From assembly GCF_014066305.1 (NCBI RefSeq), contig NW_023501040.1, positions 372,001-436,000 of the forward strand: a stretch of DNA of 64,000 nt, written 5' to 3'. Of this stretch, positions 11,450-21,895 are shown in pieces. Position numbers and translations under genes: made by a program. Within the stretch, counting starts at the first letter, position 1; every line of letters begins with the position of its first letter. The notes under the pieces were generated by a model. The model made no database searches, was not told where the DNA came from, and worked only from the letters and a program-made list of their open reading frames with translations. This DNA is from Letharia columbiana. Lineage: Eukaryota; Ascomycota; Lecanoromycetes; Lecanorales; Parmeliaceae.

Positions 11450-11881
11450 CGACTCAAATTTGAGAGACCGATGCCTCGAACAGACTCTCCTAGGGGTCGA
11501 CGAGGTTTTCGGTAGGCACAAAGCGAAGGCAAAATTTCTCGTTTGTACAATATCAATGGATGAAAAGCCTCGACAACGGCGAGCTCCAGTGGCAAACAAC
11601 CCCTATGTGTAGATTACCAACAATCCAGGAAACACAAGGAACGCAAGGTTTGCGTGACAAGACTCTCAAAGTTGCAACATGAGAAAATGGAAGCCCTAAG
11701 AAAGGCAGACTTTGATGGCCACAGGCCCCGAAGGGTGCAATATTGAATGTCGGTAGAGACCTCTGGTCTGAAACCTGAAGGCAAATGAATTGTAAAAGGA
11801 GTGGTTTCAATTCAAGCAGTTACTGGAATAGTGACTATCTTCCAAAGAGACCAAGCTCCCCTTAATCTTCTTCCCTCCTAT
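11450..11881. other. Convergent 3' intergenic region
   Basis: This lies between the 3' ends of the dioxygenase gene (plus) and NDUFA2 (minus). It presumably holds both 3' UTRs. No gene or repeat is seen. Confidence 0.5.
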
Positions 11882-12334
11882 CTACACTGGCTCCTTGACC
11901 AACACCGTTATCCTTTCTTCAATCTCTTTGTCGTTGAGACCTTCAACATATCGGTCAGCTTTGGAAGTTCGATCTCATACATTTATAGGCACCCTACCAC
12001 TTAGTGATTCCCGCTTTTCCTTGCCGTATTCTGCGTGTATGCATCAGCTCTGGCTCAAACGCCGTGCAAGGACCAAAGCGTACCGTATCTGGCGAAAACA
12101 GTCGGCTCGGTATCCAAAGCTTCCCTAAGCATAATTGGTGTATGCGGATTATTCTTTTTCATGGTGGGATAAGCTCTTATAAGAAACGACCTGAGCCGGG
12201 CGCTTTTTAAGTCTGTGCGTTTGCTAGAATGAATGCGATTGCTCGAACCTTGTAGCTGCGCTGTGGTCCGAAGTCTGGCAGAAAAGGAAGCGCACCTCCT
12301 TGAGGGACTTGGTGAAGGCATACTTGCCCGACAT
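11882..12334 (-). CDS. NDUFA2: NADH:ubiquinone oxidoreductase subunit NDUFA2 (B8; NUO-10.5)
   Basis: This is an accessory subunit of mitochondrial complex I with a thioredoxin-like fold. Four minus-strand exons (12249-12334, 12084-12190, 11998-12030, 11882-11940) give 94 residues, the usual length. The sequence starts MSGKYAFTKSLKEVRFLFCQ, followed by RSFLIRAYPTMKKNNPHTPI and then ARYEYGKEKRESLSGLNDKE after the splices. The cysteine at residue 19 (FCQTS) lies where some orthologues have a redox pair. All introns are GT-AG and phases agree. The gene is transcribed divergently from the pyruvate carrier gene. Confidence 0.94.
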
Positions 12335-12524
12335 GGTGGATTGGTAGCTGTCAATTGAAGGCGAAGCTATGGTTCCGAGTTCGAGCATCGCCATTCAAGC
12401 TCTAGAGTAGTGCCGGAGATTAAATTTACTGCCGGCTGACCGGCGACTCCAACATCTGCTTCAATTCCCCGACCTCCATCATCAGCTTCATCTGCCAGAC
12501 TCCGCTGCTGTCTACCCTGTCAAC
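12335..12524. promoter_or_regulatory. Short bidirectional promoter region, NDUFA2 / MPC2
   Basis: Only 190 bp separate the two start codons, and both genes encode mitochondrial proteins. A shared divergent promoter is therefore likely. I do not identify specific factor sites. Confidence 0.6.
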
Positions 12525-13205
12525 ATGTCCTCACGAGCTGGTCTGCGATTCTTTCAGAGCGCGAGGTTCTCCCGCGCTTTTACTAAAAAGCCATTGGGAA
12601 GAAGATACCGGACTGCAGATGCGACCGCTGCTCCTACAGAAGGAATTGTTCAGCGATTATGGAACAGTCCTGTGGGTGTCAAGACTGTGCATTTCTGGTA
12701 AGGAGCTTTTACCCTACGATTCGTCAATCACTGATATCGTGTAGGGCCCCAGTCATGAAGGTGCGTCTACGAAAATGCTCCGTAATACCAATGGAACCTC
12801 GCAACTGACTTCAGGACAGTGGAGCATTGTCCTCGCCGGAATTAGTGACTTTGCTCGACCAGCTGAAAGTCTCTCCCTGACCCAGAACGTCGCTCTCACA
12901 GCCACCGGCGTAATTTGGACTCGGTGGTGTTTTGTCATTAAACCGCGAAACCTTCTGTACGAACAGACATCAATCTAGGTGTTTCCTTTCAAAGCGAGAC
13001 TAACAACCTTCTCAGATTGGCTGCCGTAAACTTCTTCCTGGGGTGTGTAGGTGTGACGCAAGTGATTCGGATCCTCACGCATCAACAGAGCCAGGAGGCT
13101 GCTTCAGCGGGGCAGATCGCAGAGCAGGACGCGAAAGATATAGCAAACACCGTCAAGGGCATTGCAACAGATCCTGAGGGCGCGGCGCAAAAGGCTGTGA
13201 AATGA
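12525..13205 (+). CDS. mpc2: Mitochondrial pyruvate carrier subunit, MPC2-like
   Basis: MPC subunits form the heterodimer that imports pyruvate across the inner mitochondrial membrane. Four exons (12525-12697, 12745-12760, 12820-12956, 13016-13205) give 171 residues; exon 2 is 16 nt. An arginine- and serine-rich N-terminus (about 45 residues) looks like a targeting presequence. The carrier core follows: NSPVGVKTVHFWAPVMKW, ISDFARPAESLSLTQN, TGVIWTRWCFVIKPRN and LAAVNFFLGCVGVTQ, with three predicted membrane helices. The HFWAP and WTRW signatures place it with MPC2/3 rather than MPC1. The C-terminal 40 residues are a charged helix extension. Confidence 0.94.
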
Positions 13206-14146
13206 GCAATGTTTTGTTCAATCGTCAGCGCGGGGGCTTGAATTATGATGTCGCTGCGCATTGTCCCGTCTCACCATCAGCTGTGCTTCCGTCACCAACG
13301 TGGATAGACAGATGGAAGAAGAATGATGAGTTGGACATCTATCCTGCCATCCTGACTGTTTGGTCCATGGCCATTCCTATAGGAACTAGGCCATGAATTC
13401 GAAGAGTAAATCCATCCGTGACTAGAGCTAAGTGCTACTGCTATCTCCAATATCAACCAGAGAACATTCACCCGATTCAGTCAACAGAGGTAACATTTCA
13501 AACCAATTAACCTTAACCTCTGCCATGCCATGAGGCTCCTGCTTGCTACCAAGACTGAACCAGCGACATACACCGAAGTCAGTCAATACTAGCAATACTT
13601 GGTGTCCTCCACACTTTGTTGTACTCTTTCCCAGATTCAACCAACGGCACCCACCGAAGTCAGTCAATGTAGGAATAACGAACACAGATTTTTTTTGTGA
13701 GGTCTGCCATGCCAACGCTTGGTCCTCCGAAATTGTGTAATCGAAAAGGATGAACCCTCATCATCCCGCACGCTATGCTGGTCGAGACCTGGTTTATGTG
13801 ACAGGCCGTAATTTGACAACAGTGATGTGATTTGAGAAGACCGACTCCAGCAGATATGACCCCCAGCATATCCGATGTGGAACTTTCGGATACCGCACGC
13901 TATGCCGAATGATGAGGCGCTGAGATGGACGATGCTAAAAAGATTCCCGAAACATGACGACTCTACGTTATGCTCTCTGATGAAATTGCTGGACTGTGGG
14001 ACGGCTTGATGGGCCTAGCGCTACTCGTGAATATAGGAAGTCGATGGACAGCACTTAATGCCGCGTGGATAGAATGCCTAGTGATAAAAGGTGTTATGCA
14101 AAGTGGTGAATGCTACCGGCATCGAGACCGGAGTGCCAGCTCCTCT
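13206..14146. other. Intergenic region with short direct repeat
   Basis: No gene is supported. A direct repeat of about 34 bp occurs at 13554-13587 and 13635-13668, offset by 81 bp, with the shared core CACCGAAGTCAGTCAAT. The remainder holds the 3' sides of MPC2 (plus) and NUP53 (minus). Confidence 0.55.
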
Positions 14147-15531
14147 CTATTCGTCCTTTAGATTGCAAAAATTGGTGTTGAGATATGTGTCCATCCAGTT
14201 CCAGAAACACCAGTACCAACTCGCTCTAGACCAGTCAAAGTCGCCGTTCTCCGTTAGATGAGGTCCGTTGCCAATGAAATCACCAGGGATCACGCCCCAG
14301 CTTCTGAGCCACTGGACCTGTCGGTCGGTCCAGGTTGGCTGAGGCAAGAATGCTTCAGTTGCAGGACGAAGTACGGTGCGTGGCCGGTCGGTAAAATATC
14401 TCATCATGGCAAGATTGGACTCTGGAACCGATGCATTTGTAAGTTTTTGAGTAGTAGAAGAGGACCTATTGTCTTCGGCCTGAGATGGGTGACGGTTGCG
14501 GAGATCAGGATCATCCGGACCAGTGGCCGTGGCCGATGATGCTGTAGAGGAGGAAAATGATGCGACGTCATTGGGTCGTTGATTGTTTGCCTGTGTAGTA
14601 GCGGGCATGCCGAAAGACCTCGGAAGTGTAGATGTTGGACGTTGCTGATTGATCGCATGCTGCGAGAAGGCGGCACTCAGTGTCTGAGGAGGCCTGCGTT
14701 GAGGTTTTGGGCTTCCAAAGGATCCTCGCCGTTGGCGTTCTTCCCGGACTGGAATGGGCAGGTCAGTTTCGGGCCGCGTGCCGTTGTATAGCTCGGCGTA
14801 CACCCAGTGTCCATGAACCTGTTGCGGTGACATCTCCACAGCTCGGTCCGCAGCTTCTGCTGAATCGCAAGTGAGCCGCACCCAGCTTTCGCCTCCAGCA
14901 TAATGTCTAGCCATCTCACGCTCTGGATCAGTAAGTTTTCTCGGGTGGACAGAAGGTGAGCTGAGGGTGTTGGGATATCTTCGCAGCTCGGCAGGTGGTC
15001 GACGAGCGTAGTCCTCGCAGATCAGGCCATGGGAAATCTTCTCGTAGGTATCGATAGCCGCCCATTGTGTACTTGGCGCGAAGCCGGACACTATGATCTG
15101 TGTCGGCTCTTTGTTGTGCGAGGGCCGATGATGTGAGGCAACATTGCCATCATTCTGGCTTCGTGTAGATGCATTCGCCTGCCGGGGGGACTCGATGGCT
15201 CGCTGAGTGTCGTAGTTCAAGGCTGACAGAAAACCGTCCAAGGTAGGGTTGATTTCTTTCTTTGCTGGAGTTGCACTTCTGGTTCTAGAGGGAGTTTTGC
15301 GTCGTGTCGATTTGCCGAATGAGCCTTTCTCTTCGACAAGGCGTTTCTGACCACGCGGGGCATCAGGGTGACCGCTACGCGGAGGTCAGTAAGTCGGGTA
15401 ATGAAGCTGGGAAGAGATTGGTACGCTGGATACTCAAGGGCGAAGGGTAGCTTGCCTCCTTTGCCATCGGGGGCTCGCTCCTCGAAAGGGACGCCATGGA
15501 ATTGCGTTGGTCGGCCCGTGCCTGGCATCAT
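14147..15531 (-). CDS. NUP53: Nucleoporin Nup53/Nup35 (MPPN RRM fold)
   Basis: Nup53/Nup35 is a membrane-associated nuclear pore component that dimerises through an atypical RRM (MPPN domain) and binds Nup93-type and Nup155-type partners. Two exons (15425-15531, 14147-15374) give 444 residues. The 50 bp intron has a textbook branch site ACTTACTGAC. A basic segment (RGQKRLVEEKGSFGKSTRRK) and DGFLSALNY precede the domain. The MPPN domain starts about residue 128 with TQIIVSGFAPSTQWAAID and includes SWVRLTCDSAEAADRAVEM. A long Q/S/P-rich linker follows. The C-terminus is rich in tryptophan (WYWCFWNWMDTYL), suited to membrane contact. The family assignment is firm; the exact start is the first of two adjacent ATGs. 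Confidence 0.88.
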
Positions 15532-16263
15532 TGTTTGTCTCTTTATTAGAGGAAGAGAGCCGGAGTGTCTTGGGAAGGTATTCGTGAGGTGCTACACGCT
15601 TGTTGTAGATGCAGAGCCTACTTCATAATAGGTCGGCGGCACTGGCGGGTATCTCACAGACGGATAAGGCTGAAAGGGGATTGTCAGGTGTCGATTAGAA
15701 TGGCATACGCTACTGCAAAGGCTAACCCCCATATAGATTAGGTGATAAATCTACGCGACTCCTCAAAAGTCGCTCACTCGGGCAAGCATAAAGCTATTTA
15801 AATGGTTGATTATGTTCCATCGCCGAGGTTCCTATATCTAAAACTGTAGAGACCCCCGCTTAGAGGGTTGTTTGTCCCCTTCCATCAGCCTATATTTAGC
15901 CCGATTAATAGAAGAACGACGACAGAAAGGTGGAAAGATAAAGAAACTGTGTGTACGCGTCTGTTACTTATCACCTAATCTATATGGGGGTTAGCCTTGC
16001 ATTAGCGTCTGCCGTTCTAATCGGGACTGAATTGTCGAAGAAGGGGGGTCCTCTGATCTGTGCCATCAGATTTTCCTTCTTCTCTTCTTCTTCAAATTAC
16101 AAAATTGCATGTCTGCCGCATACTTCCTGCGTTCGCAGCCCAGTACAGTCACCATATCTACTCCCCTCGCTCACTCGCATATCGTTGCATCGAGTGGTGA
16201 ATTCAGCTTTTTCCGAACCCGGTGGATGCCCAGTATATCGATACAAGTCTGCCAGACTGCTAT
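15532..16263. other. Intergenic region carrying an inverted-repeat element
   Basis: This separates the NUP53 5' end from the CRY-DASH 3' end. Most of it is the 332 bp inverted-repeat element at 15692-16023, annotated separately. No protein-coding gene is seen. Confidence 0.6.
15692..16023. mobile_element. MITE-like element with long terminal inverted repeats
   Basis: The two ends are imperfect inverted copies of about 65 bp. A 31-base core (15718-15748) containing GGCTAACCCCCATATAGATT reappears in reverse complement at 15968-15998 without mismatch. Matching continues outward to CGATTAGAA at 15692 and its complement ending at 16023, and inward to an ACGCG word on each side. The 200 bp interior has no coding potential. 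Size and structure fit a non-autonomous miniature inverted-repeat transposable element. I see no certain target-site duplication and cannot name the superfamily. Confidence 0.75.
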
Positions 16264-18093
16264 TCAATTATCTACAAATTCGTTTGCCCTGTCTGATTTC
16301 CCCTTCCTGCTCTGACCCCTTGACTTCTCGCCTCTCCCTCTCCCATGATATCCCCCACCTCCTTCAGCCCGACCAGCACCACCACGACTGGCACCGGCCT
16401 TCCCTCCCTTGCCTCCATCTCGGCCACCTCCTCTGCCAGCGTTTCTTCCCATGTTGAACTCGATCCTTCTCAGGGGCTGCTCAATCCACTCGGTACCCGC
16501 CAGCTTCAGTTCCGCTTTCAGTTCGTCGTTCATCTTCCACGGCTGGAAGACGATCTGAGGCTCGTTCAAAGAGCGTAGTTCCACCACCCAAGTTTTGATA
16601 TAATTGCCCTGGGTGTCGTAATCGTTTGCTTGCTTGACAGGATTAAACACCCTTGCTTCCCTCGGATCGTTCCCGACGCCCGCAACATATTGCCAATTCG
16701 ACCAGTTGTTGGAAAGGTCGTAATCTACTAGGCAACTCTCATACCATTCTGCGCCAATCCTCCAATCAATGGCCAGATGTTTTGCTAGAAAAGACGCGAC
16801 GTTCTGTCGAAGTCGGTTACTAGTATAACCGGTAAGAAATAGTTCTCGCATGCTGCCGTCAATTAGCCCTGTGCCCGTTGTACCCTCCAGAAAACGAGTC
16901 ACTCTTCGTTGACTTTCTTTGTCCTTCTGGGGGTACCCCCACGAGGACGCCGTGTCATTCTTGAAGCCTTCGATACGAAAAAGTCGTGGCCCAAATTTGC
17001 GGGTGGTTAACCGGAAGTAGTCCCTCCATAGTAGCTCAAATCGTACTGCTGCAGTGCCCTTATTCTCGCCCTTTCCGTAACCGTGCACCCCTTTGCCAAG
17101 ATCTGTCTTGCCATCTTCGAAGTTCAGAAGGAACTCATGGACCTGCCGTGCTGTGATACAGCCAAGTGCAAGCCATGAGGAAAGCTTAGTGCTGAAGTCT
17201 AGCCCAAGTAGACCATTGCGGGTTTCTTTGTACGTGGAAAAACTGCCGCTGGTGACGAGATGGCGGATGCGCTCTTGCCCAGCGGTCTCCCCGCCATGGA
17301 AAGGGTGCGCGGAAGTTGCCTTTGTGGGCCATGTTGGTGGATTGGAGAGACCTAGATTTGGATCCAAAGGTTTGTGAAGTTTTGCGATGGTGTCTTCGAC
17401 CGTTGTTGGTATCGTAAAAGGGTGGGGTTGGGAGGGTATTGAAGGTGGCAGAGGTGGCAGTTTCGAGGGGGAACGAAGGACCCGACGAGGAGCCTCTCTG
17501 AGAGGTTCAACCTTTTTGCGATAGGACGTAAAGACGTCAGGCAAGTCTTTAGGGTTTCGAAATGGAATGTCGCGGTCATCTATATAGTATTTCTCATCTG
17601 TCCACAGCTTAAATTCGGTTCCCGCCCTCTCAGCGGCCTCCTTTACATCTCGCTCTTCCCTCTTTTCTTCCACACCTTCTTCATCTGTCATCCAAACCGC
17701 GACGACCTCTGCGCTCGCTTTCTTGAACGCATTGAGTAATTCCTGGATTACCTGTCCTGCCAATCCGACTCGAATCTCCAGGCCACTGCCAGTATTGTGT
17801 AACGATCTTTTCAGATCCCAAACACTCTCCGCCAGGAACTTGGCCCTGTGGTGACCGCATCTCCAGAATCCGGCGGCATTCGATCGAGCCTCCGGAAACG
17901 GCGAAATTTCGGAATCGGAAGAAAGGAAGCCGGAAACTTCTATCTGCTGTGCGGCGAATACGTAGATTGGAAGGAAATGGGTGTAGGGATGCTGGGACTG
18001 CTGAAAGGTTCTGGCAACCTCGGTGAAAACAGGATTATCAGCGAGGCGGAGATCTCGCCTTAAGAGATATATGAGGATACGGGGAGAAGACAT
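16264..18093 (-). CDS. cryD: Cryptochrome DASH (photolyase/cryptochrome family)
   Basis: CRY-DASH proteins bind FAD and a folate antenna; they repair pyrimidine dimers in single-stranded DNA and act in blue-light responses in fungi. A single intronless ORF encodes 609 residues. The N-terminal photolyase domain begins ILIYLLRRDLRLADNPVF. The DASH-type segment DDRDIPFRNPKDLPDVFTSY follows near residue 185. The FAD-binding domain shows SSWLALGCITARQVHEFL, FELLWRDYFRL, LTGYTSNRLRQNVASFLAKH and SNNWSNWQYVAGVGNDPREA. The last 65 or so residues are an arginine-glycine-rich tail (GRGGGRDGGKGG, GGGGYHGRGRGEKSRG), suggestive of RNA or single-strand binding. A plus-strand ORF over the 3' end is a shadow. 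Confidence 0.96.
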   Translation of the reverse strand: MSSPRILIYLLRRDLRLADNPVFTEVARTFQQSQHPYTHFLPIYVFAAQQIEVSGFLSSDSEISPFPEARSNAAGFWRCGHHRAKFLAESVWDLKRSLHNTGSGLEIRVGLAGQVIQELLNAFKKASAEVVAVWMTDEEGVEEKREERDVKEAAERAGTEFKLWTDEKYYIDDRDIPFRNPKDLPDVFTSYRKKVEPLREAPRRVLRSPSKLPPLPPSIPSQPHPFTIPTTVEDTIAKLHKPLDPNLGLSNPPTWPTKATSAHPFHGGETAGQERIRHLVTSGSFSTYKETRNGLLGLDFSTKLSSWLALGCITARQVHEFLLNFEDGKTDLGKGVHGYGKGENKGTAAVRFELLWRDYFRLTTRKFGPRLFRIEGFKNDTASSWGYPQKDKESQRRVTRFLEGTTGTGLIDGSMRELFLTGYTSNRLRQNVASFLAKHLAIDWRIGAEWYESCLVDYDLSNNWSNWQYVAGVGNDPREARVFNPVKQANDYDTQGNYIKTWVVELRSLNEPQIVFQPWKMNDELKAELKLAGTEWIEQPLRRIEFNMGRNAGRGGGRDGGKGGKAGASRGGAGRAEGGGGYHGRGRGEKSRGQSRKGKSDRANEFVDN

Positions 18094-19077
18094 GTGGGGA
18101 GGAAGTCACGGGAGATGGACGCAAGTTGCAACGGAATTAGCAAGTCGCGAAGGGGCGATGTTCAGCGTCAGGACTCAGGGGAACATGTAAGGCGCTTTCC
18201 GGAATGTTAAGACGAAGAAATGGTTATCAATGGCCCAATTTTGCATCCTGTAGTCGTAGTGGACAAGCTTGACAAGTTTTTATTCGAGAATCAGGAGATA
18301 TCATCATCGTATATCACATACTACTGTCTCCAAAATATGTCGAAACTCCGGGAAGTGCCGTATCGAAGGTTTCAGCTAATTTACTCCACGGCGCTCAAAA
18401 GCCATAACCACGGCGTGAGGAGACTAGCAGAAGTGTCAAGATAATGATTTGTTGATTTGTTGACTCGCCGGCAAGATCGATCGCCAAGCTACAAGAAATG
18501 TACCCCCACCATCCCGATCTCAACCCCCTATCAGGTCCTAGGTGAGCGCCGCCTTTAGCATCGTCCCAGCTGGGTCAGTGTCGCGCGATTGTGGGTGGCG
18601 TTGGAATGCCTGCTTGCCTTCCTGCCTGCTTATCAGAACTACCATAATCCTCCTCTCCTCCTCCTTCTAATTTATGTTTCAGGGGGAGTTTCTCATTGAG
18701 GCACGATCTACTCGTATTATCAATTTAATAAGCGAATACAACAAAGCTTGCTTGCTCAAATCAAAACAATGCCGCTGATGTTGTAAAGAGGAAGTGAAAG
18801 TCATTTCCGCAGTGTGAAACAGTCGCCACCAATTTTCCTGCCACTCATATCAGATGTATGCGTCTCAATCTCGGCTTCTTTCCTACAATGATACCCGACG
18901 TATTGGGTATCTCACCCCGAGATCTAAAGCCTCGCACTAGCTTGAGCGGTGGCTCTGGTATTTGGTTCGGACAATAAAGGCCGCCAAGTTCCTTGCTGCT
19001 GCAAGAACATCAGCTCTGTCGGCATTTCTCTTCCCACCTTGTACAGTTGGACAGAAGTAAAGAGCTTTTACTATGGT
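18094..19077. other. Intergenic region
   Basis: This is upstream of CRY-DASH and downstream of the decayed minus-strand locus. No convincing gene, RNA or repeat is seen. Short ORFs such as 18220-18444 have no recognisable features. Confidence 0.5.
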
Positions 19078-21895
19078 TCAATAGGCATGCTGGCCTTGAA
19101 GGCGAAGGTTCGTAGATGGGGCTCTGAAGATTCTGGATGCCAGGCCTGAGTATGGATCGGCGATTGAAACTCGATCCATACCGTGAGGTTTTTTTGCACG
19201 AATGACTTTGGCAAGCTTGTTGGGAAGATTCCACAACATATGCTCCCCTCCCAAAGATAGAAGAGCAGCGTTCAGATCTATCCCGCCATTGATCATGTTC
19301 AAGACTCTTTCTTCGTTTTTGACTCACTTCATCTTGGCGATAATTTTTTTTGGTCAAAAAAACTCTCAGAACCGCCCTAGTTTCTGGTTGAAATTTTTGA
19401 TAGGGTTGCTCGAAGGAGGGGGGTTTAAGGTGACGGTCGAATGCTCATTTTCAAACGCACTTCCTCGTCCAGTGGCTCGTCAGGTTCCAATTCAGTGTTG
19501 ACTGGATCGATCTCCTCCACTTCACTCACATTGCCTTGGCCGGAGCAATCTCCGTCTTCGAGCATCTTAAGCACGTCTTCCTCATGTGCAATTTCGAAGG
19601 TCCCTGGTGCCTCCAAGCCTGGATCTTCGACGTGGGTGTCTACTTCTTTTTCAATATCCTTGCCTTTCCCACTCAGCCTCTGTTTCAAGGGCTGTTCTTT
19701 TTGATCAAAGAATTCGCTCACCGCTCTCATACTCTCTGCCGAATACCGCCCCCCTGTTCCTAGACCTAGCAGCAGCTTTGGTACCTCGTTTTTCAGACGA
19801 TTTTCCGGGCCTCCGATATCTTAACCCACATATCAGCATGTGAATAGCCCCTCCGGTAGTTGTACCGCCGACTTTCGCAAGTTCTTCGATCTCAGTGTCA
19901 TTTTCAAACCCCAGTTGAAACAACCATTGCCTGAGAAAGTGTCCAAGCGTGGCAATCCTAATCGCGTTGCCCTGCTTTTTCTGCTCGAACGGCATCGAAG
20001 ATCTGACCTAGAGCGCCCCGGTTCTCATGCTACCTATGTTTGAGATCTTTCAGACCTACGATCAGTGAGGCGATCTTCAACGCAAGGCTCATTTGATGAC
20101 TCAAACGCCAACAGGAGGTATAGAGCACTTTGGGAAGGTCCGGCACATCAAGGTAAACTCTTTGGATCGTGCCGTCCGACACATCTACTCAAAAGGTGAT
20201 TTGATGACCTCTCAGCTCAGACTTGAGAGGAGGGGAAAGGCCACTGTCGAGTAGCCTTGTAATATATCGCTGTGCTATATCACCGCTTACAAGGACCACT
20301 CGCGCAGCGCTCTTGTCCAACATCCATTACGTCAGCGCCGAAAGATAGTCAAACACTATATTCGGCTTAGAAATCTGATTTAGCTGGATCTTCCTTGATG
20401 AGCCAAAGTCAATAGGCCATATCATTGAGCTTGTTGCTGTGAGACCAGCTTTCTCCAATCGAAAAGGTAGAACATTGTAGGACTTCTCTTCTGGGCTGGA
20501 CTCTCCACTGAGAATCCCGTACACTATGGCGATTTCGCTGCCCAGAGACCCAGGCGGAAGGTCTAGAGAGAAGTTTAGGCCAGGAGGCCCAGGTCTTCGC
20601 GGATATCTTGAGCATGAAATTCGAATTGTTCTCTCCGATTGCTTGTAGTCACCGTCTGCCTCTTGACTTGAACGCTACTCTTTTTTCATTAGGATCAGCA
20701 ATTAATGGAAACAACTCGCGGATGGCCTGATTGAAAGCCGGCAAATACTCTCTAAAAGAAGGTACCCCTGAGGGTCTTGAGACAATCGGGCCGACCTGCT
20801 TGCTCCGAAAATTCGGCCAACTTTGTATCCCTGGGTCGGAGAATTTTAGCAATTTCGCCCGACTACCACCTCTCTTGTCCTTGTTCTGCCAAGCTTCTTG
20901 TTCGAAAGGACATAATACATTCAAGTGTACCATTTGTCTTTTGGCTGGGCGCCTGGAGTTGGGGGAGTATTCTGCTAAAAGTTCCTCCGGAAGTGACCTG
21001 AATGCCAGCGCCATGATCATCTCGAGCATGCCGAGTATTGAATAGTGTCCCTATTCGATGAATTTTGTTGTGGGAAACCGAAATAGTTGTAGGAAATGGC
21101 TCTTTCGAGAGCATTTACTAAGAGCATAGATGTAGTAGTGTAATGGCTCAACACTATCACTTAAGAGAGGCACGACATGCCCACGACTTCGAGAACGCAC
21201 GTTGGTTGACTGTTCAACATAAAGGCGACAATAATTGTCTTCTCGATCATCGGTTAGGGAATCGAAATATCCTCCAATACCATCAAAGATCTCTCCATCT
21301 GCTTTTTGACAGCGAATATTCTTTAGCAGTCCGGGGGTTACTGCTTTGTCTTCTAGCCCCCGAATTTTCGGATCAACGTAGTCCAAGAGAGCGATGCAGA
21401 GATCGTCAGGATCGTCAAACTTGTCGATGTAGTTCTTGAAGTACCTCAAATCTGGCTTGCTTGTCTCACGAAGGACCTGAATCAAATGACGGGTGATTCC
21501 TTCAAGGTCGGGAAAATTTCCACAAGTACATCCGATACTCTCGTACTCGAGTTCGGCTTGGCTCTGTCTATCTTTTTGCTGAACTCGTGACTGTTTGTCA
21601 ATGATAGAGGGCTCGTCTGACTCTTGCCTTTGATGCTCGAATCTTGTAGGCTCATGGTTTGCTGAAAGAAGACCGATAGCGTTGACTCTCGTTTGAAGAG
21701 GGCAAAAGCGCTTGTCGCCAGTTCTGTGACCTTGCTTTTGCAATCTTCGCACCAGAGCTTTTGATGTTTAGGACATCTACTGCTGGAATGGCCCTCAGCG
21801 GTGCAGCAATTACAAGGGCAGTTCAGGGCAAGTCTGTCTGAAAAAACCTTGATTGCCACATCCCCTGCAAAATTTGTTTCTTCATGAATGACCAT
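19078..21895 (-). pseudogene. Decayed gene for a GIY-YIG-like protein of unknown function
   Basis: Adjacent minus-strand reading frames together resemble one long broken protein gene. It starts near the ATG at 21895 with a cysteine/histidine cluster (CPCNCCTAEGHSSSRCPKHQ, then LWCEDC), likely zinc-binding. The frame then changes around 21500-21700, leading to CTCGNFPDLEGITRHLIQ and NYCRLYVEQSTNVRSRSRGH, which resembles the GIY-YIG nuclease core (tyrosine followed by Y-V-x-Q-S and a later arginine). An in-frame TAG at 21051-21053 interrupts the conserved-looking text, which continues MLEMIMALAFRSLPEELLAE. A TGA at 20189-20191 and several frame changes (about 20410-20620 and 19700-20040) follow. 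Minus frames at 19425-19730 and 19078-19302 may be its 3' end. Both nonsense codons fit C-to-T change (CAG to TAG, CGA to TGA), as RIP would make. The GIY-YIG reading is tentative. Confidence 0.6.

Noticed and set aside
12957..13015. Alternative end of MPC2 by read-through of the last intron
   Set aside because: Read-through meets a stop (CAATCTAG), whereas splicing restores the conserved AAVNFFLGCVG helix.
19705..19995. Independent small gene from the 96-codon minus ORF
   Set aside because: It sits in line with the decayed GIY-YIG-like locus and is better explained as one of its frame-shifted fragments.
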